Below the pieces are notes generated by a model. That model did not search any database and was not told the DNA's origin. It worked only from the letters and a program-made list of their open reading frames with translations. From Clostridiales bacterium (GTDB lineage: Bacteria; Bacillota; Clostridia; Christensenellales; CAG-138), in contig SFEL01000008.1 in NCBI GenBank assembly GCA_004557245.1, positions 1 to 64,000 of the forward strand: a stretch of DNA of 64,000 nucleotides, read 5' to 3'. A program made the translations under genes and the position numbers. This document shows positions 6,990 through 16,134 of this stretch, in pieces. Each line of letters opens with the position of its first letter. The first letter of the stretch is position 1.

Positions 6990-8861
6990 ATGAACACATA
7001 TTTGGGCGGAATATACGACGTGGCGGTGCTGGGCGCCGGCCACGCGGGCTGCGAGGCGGCATTGGCCTGCGCCCGCATGGGCCTGAGGACCCTCTGCCTT
7101 ACCATGAACCTTGACAGCGTAGCCCTTATGGCCTGTAACCCGGCCATAGGCGGCACCTCAAAGGGGCACCTTGTGCGGGAGCTGGATGCGCTGGGGGGCG
7201 AGATGGGAGCCGCGGCGGACGATACCTTTATACAGATACGCATGCTGAACACGGGCAAGGGCCCTGCGGTGCATTCACTCCGCGCCCAGATGGACAAGCG
7301 CCGGTATCACGAGCGCATGAAGCGTGCACTGGAACGGGAGCCGCTGCTTGACCTGCGCATGGGCGAATGCGAGAGGATACTGCTGGAGAAGGGCAGAGTT
7401 TCCGGCATCATCGCCGGGGGCGGCATAGAGTACCGCTGCCGGGGAATAGTCGTGGCTACAGGAGTGTACCTAAAGAGCCGCATATTGATAGGCGACTACG
7501 TTACGGAATCGGGGCCTTCGGGTATGCTCAGGGCAAATTTCCTCTCGTCGTGCCTTAAGGATATGGGCTTTAAGCTCCGCCGCTTCAAGACGGGTACTCC
7601 GCCCAGAGTAAACAGGCGCAGCCTTGATTTTGAAAGGATGGAGCCCCAGTACGGCGACGTGCCCTCACCCCGGTTCTCATTTATGAGCGGGAAGGGGGAA
7701 AGGCCGCAGCAGCCCTGCTATCTCACCTATACCAACCCCCGCACCCACGAGATAATACTGAACAATATCCACAGGAGCAGCATGTATTCCGGCCTTGTGA
7801 CCGGCACAGGCACCAGGTACTGCCCCAGCATAGAGGATAAGATAAAGCGGTTTGCGGACAAGGACAGGCATCAGCTTTTCATAGAGCCGGAGGGGCTTTC
7901 CACAGAGGAGATGTACGTGCAGGGCATGAGCACCAGCCTGCCCTACGACGTGCAGGTGGAAATGCTGCGCACCATCCCCGGCCTCGAGCGCTCGGAGATA
8001 ATGCGGGCGGGGTACGCCATAGAGTACGACTGCATAGACCCCAACACGCTGGACACTACCCTTGGCAGCAAGGATATACCGGGGCTGTACTTTGCGGGGC
8101 AGATAAACGGAAGCTCCGGCTATGAGGAGGCCGCTGCCCAGGGCATTTACGCCGGCATAAACTGCGGGCTGTACCTCAAGGGGGAGGAGCCACTCATACT
8201 CTCCCGGGGGGACGCATATATTGGTGTACTGGTGGACGACCTTGCCACAAAGGGCACCAACGAGCCATACAGGATGATGACCTCAAGGGCGGAATACCGG
8301 CTGCTGCTGCGGCAGGACAACGCGGATCTGCGCCTTACCGAAAAGGCACGCAGGACCGGGCTCATATCCGAGGAGCGGTACGCGAAGCTCATGGAAAAGG
8401 AAAGCCACATGGCAAAGGCCATGGCCGCCCTGAACAAGACGGCTCACCCCAGCCGGGAATTGACGGCGCTGCTGGAGGCAAAGGACGGGGGAGGGCTCAA
8501 GAGCGGCGCAAAGCTCATGGACGTGCTGCGCCGGGAGGGCATAAGCTATACGGAGCTTATGCGGGTATCCGGGCTTCCGGAAATTTCGGACGAGGCCCGG
8601 GAGCAGGTGGAGATATCCGCCCATTACGAGGGCTATATAGACAAACAAAAGAGGCAGGTTGAGCGGCTGCAGCAGCAGGAGGGCATGCTCATACCCGACG
8701 GGGTGGACTTCGCCCATATGGAGGGCCTGCGCCTTGAGGCCAGGCAGAAGCTTTCCGCCATACGCCCTAAAAATATAGGCCAGGCCAGCCGCATAAGCGG
8801 CGTATCCCCGGCGGATATAGGTGTGCTGCTGATACAGCTGAAGCTGCTGGAGGAAAAATAG
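6990..8861 (+). CDS. mnmG: tRNA uridine-5-carboxymethylaminomethyl synthesis enzyme MnmG (GidA)
   Basis: This FAD-dependent partner of MnmE modifies U34 of tRNAs. The 623-residue protein shows the dinucleotide-binding motif VLGAGHAGCEAALA (residues 8-21), the family signature NPAIGGTSKGHLVRE, and PGLYFAGQINGSSGYEEAAAQG near residue 365. The C-terminal helical domain is intact. It directly abuts rsmG (no gap), and noc follows, the classical mnmG-rsmG-noc order. Confidence 0.97.
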   Translation: MNTYLGGIYDVAVLGAGHAGCEAALACARMGLRTLCLTMNLDSVALMACNPAIGGTSKGHLVRELDALGGEMGAAADDTFIQIRMLNTGKGPAVHSLRAQMDKRRYHERMKRALEREPLLDLRMGECERILLEKGRVSGIIAGGGIEYRCRGIVVATGVYLKSRILIGDYVTESGPSGMLRANFLSSCLKDMGFKLRRFKTGTPPRVNRRSLDFERMEPQYGDVPSPRFSFMSGKGERPQQPCYLTYTNPRTHEIILNNIHRSSMYSGLVTGTGTRYCPSIEDKIKRFADKDRHQLFIEPEGLSTEEMYVQGMSTSLPYDVQVEMLRTIPGLERSEIMRAGYAIEYDCIDPNTLDTTLGSKDIPGLYFAGQINGSSGYEEAAAQGIYAGINCGLYLKGEEPLILSRGDAYIGVLVDDLATKGTNEPYRMMTSRAEYRLLLRQDNADLRLTEKARRTGLISEERYAKLMEKESHMAKAMAALNKTAHPSRELTALLEAKDGGGLKSGAKLMDVLRREGISYTELMRVSGLPEISDEAREQVEISAHYEGYIDKQKRQVERLQQQEGMLIPDGVDFAHMEGLRLEARQKLSAIRPKNIGQASRISGVSPADIGVLLIQLKLLEEK

Positions 8862-9545
8862 ATGGATATACAGACCGTCATAAAAGCCATACCCGGCCTG
8901 ACAGAGCCTCAGGCGGAAAAGCTCTGCCGCTATTATGAGATGCTCATGGACTGGAACAGCCGCATGAACCTTACCGCCATAACCGGGGAGGATGAGGTGC
9001 TTAAAAAGCACTTTGCAGACAGCCTGCTGCCGCTGGAGCTTATTCCAGAGGGGGCAAACCTTATAGACGTGGGCACCGGCGCGGGCTTCCCGGGGCTGCC
9101 CATAGCCATCGCCCGGCCCGACGTGAGGGTGACGCTGCTGGACTCCCTCAATAAGCGCATAGGCTTCCTCAGGGAGGTGTGCAAAGAGCTGGATATAAAT
9201 GCGGACTGCATACACGATAGGGCAGAGGATGGGGGCAGGAACCCCGCCCTTAGGGAGAAGTTCGATATTGCCGTATCAAGGGCGGTAGCCCGGGTGTCCC
9301 CCCTTGCGGAGTACACCGTTCCGTTTCTGAAGGTAGGGGGCAGGTCCATGATGTATAAAGGCCCCCAGGCCGCCGCGGAGCTGAAGGAGGGCGAAAGGGC
9401 CCTTAAGCTGCTCTGCTGCAGGGGCGAGATCAGGTCATACCCGGCGGAGTGGGGAGAGCGCAGCGTGATAATCCTCACAAAGCAGAAGCCCACTGCTAAA
9501 GCTTACCCGAGAAAGGCCGGAACGGCGGAGAAGAAGCCGCTTTAG
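8862..9545 (+). CDS. rsmG: 16S rRNA (guanine527-N7)-methyltransferase RsmG
   Basis: This SAM-dependent enzyme methylates G527 of 16S rRNA. The 227-residue protein has the motif-I loop LIDVGTGAGFPGLPIAI (about residues 66-82) and the substrate-side motif RAVARVSPLAEY. It starts at the base after the mnmG stop, so translation is probably coupled. The C-terminal tail (KAYPRKAGTAEKKPL) is typical of the family. Confidence 0.96.
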   Translation: MDIQTVIKAIPGLTEPQAEKLCRYYEMLMDWNSRMNLTAITGEDEVLKKHFADSLLPLELIPEGANLIDVGTGAGFPGLPIAIARPDVRVTLLDSLNKRIGFLREVCKELDINADCIHDRAEDGGRNPALREKFDIAVSRAVARVSPLAEYTVPFLKVGGRSMMYKGPQAAAELKEGERALKLLCCRGEIRSYPAEWGERSVIILTKQKPTAKAYPRKAGTAEKKPL

Positions 9546-9575
9546 CGAAAAACTTATTTTTCAGGAGAAATAAAG

Positions 9576-10412
9576 ATGTCCTTTGAATTTACCCGTCGTC
9601 CCCGGACTACAGAAAGCCAGCGCAGGCTGCTGGAGATACCCGTTGAAAAGATAGTGCCAAACCCCAACCAGCCCAGGGTCACATTCGACGACGATACTAT
9701 AGCCGAGCTTGCCCAGAGCATAAGCCAGGTAGGCCTCATACAGCCGCTGGTGGTGCGAAGGAGCGGCTCCGGATATGAACTGGTAGCCGGCGAACGCCGC
9801 CTGCGCGCCTGCAAGTCTCTGGGAATGGAGACCGTCACCTGCATAGTAGAGGACTCAATGCAGGAGGAATCCTCCGCCATGGTGGCACTCATAGAAAACC
9901 TTCAGCGGGAGGATTTGCACTACATGGAGGAGGCACAGTGCTACTATGCCCTGCTCAACAATTACAACCTCACCCAGGAGGAGCTTGCAAAACGACTTGG
10001 CAGGAGCCAGTCCTCCATAGCAAACAAGCTGCGGCTTTTGCGGCTCTCCCCCGATGTGGTGTCCGCCATTCGCGAGAACGGCCTTTCAGAGCGCCATGCC
10101 CGGGCGGTGCTCAAGCTAAAGGACGAGGAGGTACAGCTGGCCGTCATAAAGCGCACGGCGGAAAAGAACCTCTCCGTCAAGGACACTGAGCGGCTGGTGG
10201 AGAAGACCCTGGATAAGATGTACGACGAAAAGCGCCCCGGCGCGGCCCCCCGCCCTGCCATAATACGTCAGGTGCGGGACTACCGGCTGTTTATGAACAC
10301 CGTCAATTCGGCCATCGCCGTGCTGCGGGAATCCGGCATGAACGTGGAGGTGGAGCAGGAGGACCTTCAAAACGGCGTGGATATACACATAAAGGTGACA
10401 AGCGAAAGCTAA
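9576..10412 (+). CDS. noc: ParB-family DNA-binding protein, probably nucleoid occlusion protein Noc
   Basis: ParB-type CTP-dependent clamps bind specific DNA sites and spread. Noc uses this to keep the division septum off the chromosome. The 278-residue protein has the ParB N-terminal domain (LEIPVEKIVPNPNQPR, then the CTP-binding GERRLRA near residue 70), a helix-turn-helix (LTQEELAKRLGRSQSSIANKLRLLRL) and a C-terminal dimerisation region. Its place after rsmG and the LEIPV..IVPN start favour Noc over Spo0J/ParB. No parA/soj gene is adjacent. Confidence 0.88.
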   Translation: MSFEFTRRPRTTESQRRLLEIPVEKIVPNPNQPRVTFDDDTIAELAQSISQVGLIQPLVVRRSGSGYELVAGERRLRACKSLGMETVTCIVEDSMQEESSAMVALIENLQREDLHYMEEAQCYYALLNNYNLTQEELAKRLGRSQSSIANKLRLLRLSPDVVSAIRENGLSERHARAVLKLKDEEVQLAVIKRTAEKNLSVKDTERLVEKTLDKMYDEKRPGAAPRPAIIRQVRDYRLFMNTVNSAIAVLRESGMNVEVEQEDLQNGVDIHIKVTSES

Positions 10413-10414
10413 AA

Positions 10415-10451
10415 GTGTCGAACAAGTGGCTGAAAGCAGCCTTTTCGACAT
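10415..10451 (+). repeat. Miniature family-2-like hairpin after noc
   Basis: A short unit bounded by TGTCGAA and TTCGACA with an internal AAGTGGCTG...CAGCC hairpin. It resembles the two ends of the family-2 element joined together, i.e. an internally deleted copy. Confidence 0.45.
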
Positions 10452-10454
10452 ACA

Positions 10455-10479
10455 AAAGGAACGGTTTTTCCGTTCCTTT
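10455..10479 (+). terminator. Intrinsic terminator after noc
   Basis: AAAGGAACGG (10455-10464) pairs with CCGTTCCTTT (10470-10479) around a T loop. It is almost identical to the hairpin at 5196-5220. Confidence 0.65.
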
Positions 10480-10536
10480 AAAATTGCCGTTTTCTATTGT
10501 CTACTGCTGTTCTCGTTTGTCGGTTTCTATTGTCTT

Positions 10537-10941
10537 TTATTTGTAAACAGCATCATCGCCATAGAGTATAGGGGCCTGATTAACTTTTTTAAATGTAAGC
10601 TGCCGGCCGTTGACGGTCAGCATAAAGGAGCGGTCGCTGTGGGTGATGCTTTGATCCGGAATGATCGCCTTATTGGCCGCGCTGTCGCAAGAGATAGAAT
10701 AAACGTTCCCGCCTTTTTCCTCAAAAGTACCTTTTATATAACAGTTGTTTTTACTGTCCGTGTAATAGAAAGAATTTCCGCCGTTAGGATCCATCGCCAT
10801 AATTGTTGAATAGATAGCATCATCGCAAGAATATGATCCGCCAAACTCATCACTCAAAGGTTCGGGTAGATTGGACAATATGCCATAGCCGGCGATAATG
10901 AGCACAGCCAAAACTACCCACAAAGCTGCTCTTCGCTTCAT
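10537..10941 (-). CDS. Unknown exported or membrane-anchored protein
   Basis: This 134-residue protein has a basic start (MKRRAALW) followed by one hydrophobic helix (residues 6-24), so it is probably anchored or secreted. No lipobox is seen. The rest is hydrophilic, with repeated short strands and Cys at positions near 39, 67 and 85. A good ribosome site (AGGGGGTG) precedes the ATG. Base composition is more AT-rich than its neighbours. It lies between noc and dnaN in opposite orientation to noc. I do not recognise the family. Confidence 0.75.
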   Translation of the reverse strand: MKRRAALWVVLAVLIIAGYGILSNLPEPLSDEFGGSYSCDDAIYSTIMAMDPNGGNSFYYTDSKNNCYIKGTFEEKGGNVYSISCDSAANKAIIPDQSITHSDRSFMLTVNGRQLTFKKVNQAPILYGDDAVYK

Positions 10942-10994
10942 TGGAAAACACCCCCTGACAATTTGATATACTTTTATCTTTTCTGTTTCAGTTG

Positions 10995-11058
10995 GGCTTT
11001 TCTTTTCTCTTTGCTTCTTTCTGCTTTTCTTTTCTCCCGAAAAGAAAAGAGAAAGAAG
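10995..11058 (-). repeat. Family-1 gene-end repeat, copy downstream of dnaN
   Basis: Minus-oriented copy starting 26 bases after the dnaN stop, with CCCG-containing loop sequence like the mnmE copy. Confidence 0.75.
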
Positions 11059-11084
11059 GGGGAAGGTGGTAAAAATCCCTCACA

Positions 11085-12191
11085 TTAATTTCCCGAAAAC
11101 AGCCTTACGGGGAGGATGAGGTAATAATATTCGTCGCCGGTCTCGGGCTTTACCACGCAGGGGCTTATGTTGGTGTTCATATCCAGGCAGACGTATTCGT
11201 CGTCCAGCACCTTCAGCACGTCGCTGAAGTACTTGGCGTTGAAGGCGATGTCTATGTCGCTGCCCATGCGGTCTATATTGACTATTTCCTTGCTGGCGCC
11301 TATCTCGCTGTTGGCGGTGATGGTCACCTGTCCGTCCTCAAAGGAGAACTTTACGTGGTTCTTCTTGCTCTCCCGCGCCATGAGGGATACACGCTCTATG
11401 CTGTCCAGCAGCTCCGTGCGGTTCACCCGCACATGGGTGGTGTGGCTGTCCGGCAGTATCTGGCGGTAGCGTATGAACTCGCCGTCCATAAGGCGGGTGA
11501 TTATGCGGGTATGTCCCATGTCTATCATGACGTGGGTGGCAGAGAATACCATGTTGATCATCTCGTCGCTGTCGTCCAGTATGCGGCTTATCTCCAGCAG
11601 GCCCCGGGCGGGAATGACCGCGTTTTTGGCGGCGCCGGATACCGTTACGGCTTCGGTGCGCATGGCCAGACGGTATCCGTCCAGAGCTACCATGCTCATC
11701 TTGCCGTCGGCAAGCTCTATGAGCACTCCCCGGAGTATGGGCTTGGAATCGTCCTGGGCCGTTGCGAATATGCACTGGCGTATCATGTTCTTTAAAGCCG
11801 CCTTGGATATGGCGATAGAGAACTCCCGGTTGACGTCGGGCATGGAGATGTAATCCTTGGCGTTTTCCACCTGCATGGTGGTGGTGGCCCTGCCGCTCTC
11901 TATGAGCAGCGTGTTCTTATCAGCGGAAAGCAGGGTCTCCTCTGCGGGCAGCCTGCGGACAAGCTCCGAAAACAGCCGCCCGGGCAGCACACAGGCTCCC
12001 TGCTTTTGGATATCTACGTTAAGCGTAGCTTCTATCTGGAGCGAAAGGTCTGTACACCTTAGCAGCAGCGTATCGCCTATGGCTTCGGCATATATGCCCT
12101 CGAGTATGCCCACCGAGGACCTTACTCCCAGCGCCTTTGAGACCGTGGCCACGGCGGCGTTGAGCTCAGTCGTATCAACTGTAAAGCGCAT
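11085..12191 (-). CDS. dnaN: DNA polymerase III sliding clamp (beta subunit)
   Basis: The clamp encircles DNA and tethers polymerase III. The 368-residue protein has the expected three repeated clamp folds (start MRFTVDTTELNAAVATVSKAL, end YYYLILPVRL). A strong ribosome site (AAGGAGGA) precedes the ATG. It reads opposite to recF and is separated from dnaA by about 10 kb, unlike the common dnaA-dnaN-recF order. A family-2 element sits 15-225 bases upstream of the start, so it may supply or displace the promoter. Confidence 0.96.
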   Translation of the reverse strand: MRFTVDTTELNAAVATVSKALGVRSSVGILEGIYAEAIGDTLLLRCTDLSLQIEATLNVDIQKQGACVLPGRLFSELVRRLPAEETLLSADKNTLLIESGRATTTMQVENAKDYISMPDVNREFSIAISKAALKNMIRQCIFATAQDDSKPILRGVLIELADGKMSMVALDGYRLAMRTEAVTVSGAAKNAVIPARGLLEISRILDDSDEMINMVFSATHVMIDMGHTRIITRLMDGEFIRYRQILPDSHTTHVRVNRTELLDSIERVSLMARESKKNHVKFSFEDGQVTITANSEIGASKEIVNIDRMGSDIDIAFNAKYFSDVLKVLDDEYVCLDMNTNISPCVVKPETGDEYYYLILPVRLFSGN

Positions 12192-12206
12192 ATGCGTTCC
12201 TCCTTG

Positions 12207-12427
12207 GAATGGTTAATAAAGAATGTCGAAAAAGTGGCGAAAGCCACTTTTTCGAGCTTTTACGGGTTTTGCCTCTCACGTCCGTTCCCGGGCGGCAAAA
12301 CCCGCAAAGTACGAAAACCTTCGGGTTTTCATCCGTTCTGACGTACATGCCGTCAGAGCCGGATTGAGCATAAGGGGCCGCGGCCCCTTATCAACCCCGA
12401 GGCTGTTGGCAAACTGAATGGTTAATA
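12207..12427 (-). repeat. Family-2 MITE-like element, copy D, with flanking direct repeats
   Basis: A minus-oriented full copy (12225-12416) between dnaN and recF. Its right terminus TTTTTCGACA and left region CAGTTTGCCAA match other copies. The 12-base sequence GAATGGTTAATA occurs on both sides (12207-12218 and 12416-12427), as expected for a target-site duplication. Confidence 0.7.
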
Positions 12428-12541
12428 TCATTATACTATATTTCGGCGGCGGCGCAAGGTTTTTGTAAGGGGACGGCTTTATACACTCCACGCATATTTA
12501 TACATTTCTGCAATGCTTTCTTCTTATTATAATAATAGCCA

Positions 12542-12570
12542 TTGAAAAATCCCTGATTTTATGTTAAAAT
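12542..12570 (+). promoter_or_regulatory. Probable promoter of recF
   Basis: TTGAAA (12542-12547) and TAAAAT (12565-12570) with a 17-base spacer, about 40 bases before the recF ATG. Confidence 0.6.
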
Positions 12571-12608
12571 TAATAAGTAAAATTTTGTATTACAGGCGTG
12601 CAAAACAG

Positions 12609-13706
12609 ATGGAAATTAACCGCTTGCGCTTAAACCAGTACCGCAGCTATGCTGCACTCGATCTGCGGCCCGGCCCCGGCATAAACGCCATAGTGGGGGA
12701 CAACGCAGAGGGGAAGACCAACAGTGTCGAGGCGGTTTTTCTTTGCGCCTTCGGAAGGTCCCACAGGACCTCCCGGGACGCCGAGCTTATTATGCGGGGC
12801 TGCGCCGGCGGATACGTGGGGGCGGAGCTTACCAACAATACGGGCTCCCATCTTATAGAGATAAAGCTTCGGGACGGGGAGCGCAAAAAGATATTCATAG
12901 ACCGGCAGATGGCCTCCCGCTCAGGGGAGCTTATGGGGATGCTGAATGTTGTGATGTTCGCCCCGGAGGACCTTTCCATAGTAAAAGAAGGCCCGGCGGA
13001 GAGGCGGCGCTTCATGGATATGGAGCTTTCCCAGACCCATCCGGCCTACTACTACAGGCTGCAAAGGTACAATGCCGCGCTGAAGCAGCGGAACGCTCTT
13101 TTAAAAGAGCCTGACAGGATAGGCCCCGGCATGCTGGAGACCTGGGACGAGCAGCTCTCAGCGCTGGGCGAGGAAATCGTAATGGACAGGTGCGAATTCA
13201 TAGACGGCCTTTCCACAATAGCCTACGACCTGCATAAAAGCATCACGGGGGGCAGGGAGAGGCTGGAGATAGTGTACGAGCCGGACATAGACCCGGAGGC
13301 CCCGGAGGGCATTTACGGCGCCATGCTGAAGGCGCTGGACAGGAGCAGGGCGGAGGATCTCCGCCGGGGCTTTACCACCGCAGGCCCCCACCGGGACGAT
13401 ATAGGCATAGCCCTGTCCGGCATAGACGTGCGCACCTTCGGCTCCCAGGGCCAGAAGCGCACCGCGGCGCTGTCACTTAAGCTTTCGGAGCTCGCCTTTA
13501 TAAGGGAGATAAAGGAGGAAGCCCCGGTGCTCATACTGGACGACGTGCTCTCTGAGCTGGACGAGGGCCGGCAGCAGCTTTTGATGGAAAGCATGAAGGA
13601 CTGCCAGTGCTTCCTGACCTGCACCAGCCTTGAGGGCTTAAAGCGGGCGGGCCTGGGAAATATGAAGGTGTTCCGCTGCAAGGGCGGCGAGATGCGCCCG
13701 GAATGA
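12609..13706 (+). CDS. recF: DNA replication and repair protein RecF
   Basis: RecF is an SMC-like ATPase that helps load RecA at gaps. The 365-residue protein begins MEINRLRLNQYRSYAALDL, carries Walker A (GDNAEGKTN, near residue 30), the signature GSQGQKRTAALSLKLSEL and Walker B (PVLILDDVLSELDEGR). I chose the ATG at 12609, which gives the canonical RecF N-terminus, over an in-frame ATG 16 codons upstream. The order recF-remB-gyrB-gyrA is the normal Firmicute one. Confidence 0.95.
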   Translation: MEINRLRLNQYRSYAALDLRPGPGINAIVGDNAEGKTNSVEAVFLCAFGRSHRTSRDAELIMRGCAGGYVGAELTNNTGSHLIEIKLRDGERKKIFIDRQMASRSGELMGMLNVVMFAPEDLSIVKEGPAERRRFMDMELSQTHPAYYYRLQRYNAALKQRNALLKEPDRIGPGMLETWDEQLSALGEEIVMDRCEFIDGLSTIAYDLHKSITGGRERLEIVYEPDIDPEAPEGIYGAMLKALDRSRAEDLRRGFTTAGPHRDDIGIALSGIDVRTFGSQGQKRTAALSLKLSELAFIREIKEEAPVLILDDVLSELDEGRQQLLMESMKDCQCFLTCTSLEGLKRAGLGNMKVFRCKGGEMRPE

Positions 13707-13714
13707 TACGGAGA

Positions 13715-13907
13715 CAGTTTGTCAAAAAGCCCCGGGGTTGTTAAGGGACCGCAGTCCCTTAAAGTAATTCCGGCTTTGACGACATGTGCGTCAAAACGGA
13801 TGAAAACCGGAGGTTTTCGTTCTCTGCGGGTTTTGCCGCCCGGGAGCGAATGCGAGAGGCAAAATCCGAGAAAACTCGCAGAAGTGGTCTTTAGCCACTT
13901 CTGCGAA
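13715..13907 (+). repeat. Family-2 MITE-like element, copy C
   Basis: A full copy in the recF-remB gap with all conserved blocks and the terminal AAGTGGT/GCCACTT hairpin. It ends about 12 bases before the remB start codon, so the remB ribosome site lies at its very edge. No clear flanking direct repeat is seen for this copy. Confidence 0.65.
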
Positions 13908-13919
13908 ATGGAGGAATAT

Positions 13920-14159
13920 ATGTATCTGCATATAGGCGGGGATAAGGTAGTGGACGATGAGGAAATACTCCTTATATTGCCCCGTGAAACAGTAATGCAT
14001 TCATACGACAACCGCCGCTTCATGGAGACCGCCATAGGCTTCGGCCGCGTGGACGACGTATCCGGCGGCGAGCGGGACACGTACATAATCACCGCCGTCC
14101 CCGAGGGAATAAGGGTATACGCCTCGGCGGTGGGGGCAGCTACGATAGCTAAGAGATAA
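13920..14159 (+). CDS. remB: RemB-like extracellular matrix regulator (DUF370)
   Basis: This small protein (79 residues) belongs to the DUF370/RemA-RemB family of DNA-binding regulators found beside gyrB in many Firmicutes; in Bacillus the gene in this position is remB (yaaB). The start MYLHIGGDKVVDDEEI and the core ETVMHSYDNRRFMET fit. GGAGG at 13910-13914 supports the ATG at 13920 over one at 13908. gyrB begins 20 bases after the stop. The direct role here is unknown. Confidence 0.85.
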   Translation: MYLHIGGDKVVDDEEILLILPRETVMHSYDNRRFMETAIGFGRVDDVSGGERDTYIITAVPEGIRVYASAVGAATIAKR

Positions 14160-14179
14160 TTTACAGAAGGGCATAAACC

Positions 14180-16123
14180 ATGGAACAGAACAACCACACA
14201 AACTACAACGCAAACGAGATACAGGTTCTTGAGGGGCTGGAGGCGGTAAAGCGCCGCCCCGGCATGTATATAGGTTCTACGGACGTGCGGGGACTGCACC
14301 ATCTGGTCAAGGAGCTGGTGGATAACGCCATCGACGAGGCCATGGGCGGCTACTGCACCCATATCGAGGTCACCATACACCCGGACAATTCCGTATCCGT
14401 CCGGGACAACGGCCGCGGCATACCCGTGGGCTACCATGAGAAGATGCACAAGTCCGCGCTGGAGGTGGCACTTACCGTGCTGCACGCGGGGGGCAAGTTC
14501 GGCGGCAGCGGCTATAAGGTATCCGGCGGACTTCACGGCGTGGGCCTGTCCGTGGTAAACGCCCTTTCCAAGAGGCTTACGGCGGAGGTCCGCCGGGACG
14601 GCATAATATACCGCCAGGAATACGTAAACGGCGACCCGGTGACGGGAGTAGAGCAGGTGGCCACGTACGGCGATGACACGGGCTCCGGCACTACCATAAC
14701 CTTCCTCGCCAACGACCAGATATTCGACACCCTTGATTACAACTACGATACCCTGCGGGGCCGGATGAGGGAGCTTGCGTTTTTGAACAAGGGCGTTGCC
14801 ATAACCGTCACGGATGAGCGCACAGACCCCGTACAGAGCAAAAAATACTGCTATGAGGGCGGCATAATCTCCTTCGTGGAGCACCTGAACAAGAGCAAGG
14901 ACGTGCTCCATGAGGACGTTATGTACTTCGAGGGCAGTAAGGACGATCCCGCCAAGCAGCAGGTGGCCTCCGTGGAGGTGGCCATGCAGTACAACACCGA
15001 CTACAACGAGAGCGTGTTTACCTTTGCCAACAACATAAACACCGCAGAGGGCGGCACGCACCTTCAGGGCTTCCGCAGCGCACTTGCCCGCAGCATAAAC
15101 GACTACGCCCGCAAGTATAAGCTGCTCAAGGACAACGAAGCGAACCTCTCCGGCGACGACGTCCGGGAAGGACTTACCGCCATAGTCAGCGTAAAGCTGG
15201 TGGAGCCCCAGTTCGAGGGCCAGACAAAGACAAAGCTGGGCAATTCCTATGTGAAGTCCCTCGTGGACAACGTGGTGGGCAACGGCATGGGCTTCTACCT
15301 TGAGGAGCACCCCCAGACCGCAAGGCTGATAATAGATAAGTGCATAACCGCATCCAGGGCGAGGGAGGCCGCAAGAAGGGCCAGGGACCTTACCAGAAAA
15401 AAGACCGGCCTGGAGAACATATCCCTCCCCGGCAAGCTTGCGGACTGCAACAGCAACGAGCCGGAAAAGTGCGAGATATTCTTAGTGGAGGGCGACTCCG
15501 CAGGCGGCTCCGCCAAGATGGGCCGCAATCCCGAATTTCAGGCAATACTGCCCCTTCGCGGCAAGATACTCAACGTGGAAAAGACCCGCTTGGATAAAAT
15601 GCTTGCCAACAACGAGATACGCTCCATGATAACCGCCTTCGGCACAGGCATAGACACCGAGTTCGACGAGAGCAAGCTCCGCTACCACAAGATAGTCTGC
15701 ATGACGGATGCGGACGTGGACGGCGCGCATATACGCATACTGCTTTTGACCTTTTTCTACAGGCACATGCGGCCTCTGATAGAGCACGGCCACATTTACG
15801 CCGCCCAGCCTCCCCTTTACAGAATAACCCGGGGCAAGAACATATGGTACGCCTATGACGACGAGCAGCTGGGAAGGATACTCAACGAGATAGGCCGGGA
15901 TCCCAAGCCGCTTATCAACCGCTATAAGGGTCTTGGTGAAATGAACCCGGATCAGCTGTGGGAGACCACCATGGACCCGGACAACCGCATGATGTACCGG
16001 GTACACCTTGAGGACGCCATACGGGCGGACGAGATATTCTCCACCTTAATGGGCGACAAGGTAGAGCCCCGCAAGGAGTTCATAGAGCAGAACAGTAAGC
16101 TGGTAGTGGATCTGGACGTATAA
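14180..16123 (+). CDS. gyrB: DNA gyrase subunit B
   Basis: GyrB is the ATPase and part of the cleavage core of gyrase, which adds negative supercoils. The 647-residue protein has the GHKL ATP site (ELVDNAIDEA, DNGRGIPV, GLHGVGLSVVNALS) and the TOPRIM motifs (EGDSAGGSAKMGR and MTDADVDGAHI). Its C-terminus DPDNRMMYRVHLEDA..ADEIFSTLMGD..EPRKEFIE is standard. gyrA follows after 11 bases. Confidence 0.98.
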   Translation: MEQNNHTNYNANEIQVLEGLEAVKRRPGMYIGSTDVRGLHHLVKELVDNAIDEAMGGYCTHIEVTIHPDNSVSVRDNGRGIPVGYHEKMHKSALEVALTVLHAGGKFGGSGYKVSGGLHGVGLSVVNALSKRLTAEVRRDGIIYRQEYVNGDPVTGVEQVATYGDDTGSGTTITFLANDQIFDTLDYNYDTLRGRMRELAFLNKGVAITVTDERTDPVQSKKYCYEGGIISFVEHLNKSKDVLHEDVMYFEGSKDDPAKQQVASVEVAMQYNTDYNESVFTFANNINTAEGGTHLQGFRSALARSINDYARKYKLLKDNEANLSGDDVREGLTAIVSVKLVEPQFEGQTKTKLGNSYVKSLVDNVVGNGMGFYLEEHPQTARLIIDKCITASRAREAARRARDLTRKKTGLENISLPGKLADCNSNEPEKCEIFLVEGDSAGGSAKMGRNPEFQAILPLRGKILNVEKTRLDKMLANNEIRSMITAFGTGIDTEFDESKLRYHKIVCMTDADVDGAHIRILLLTFFYRHMRPLIEHGHIYAAQPPLYRITRGKNIWYAYDDEQLGRILNEIGRDPKPLINRYKGLGEMNPDQLWETTMDPDNRMMYRVHLEDAIRADEIFSTLMGDKVEPRKEFIEQNSKLVVDLDV

Positions 16124-16134
16124 AGGAGCAATAA

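Noticed and set aside
13978..13993. Half of a parS-like site (CCGTGAAACA) in remB
   Set aside because: Only one half matches; the palindrome is absent.
13313..15310. A long (665-codon) open frame opposite gyrB and recF
   Set aside because: It is the antisense shadow of recF, remB and gyrB in GC-rich DNA, with no family resemblance and no ribosome site.
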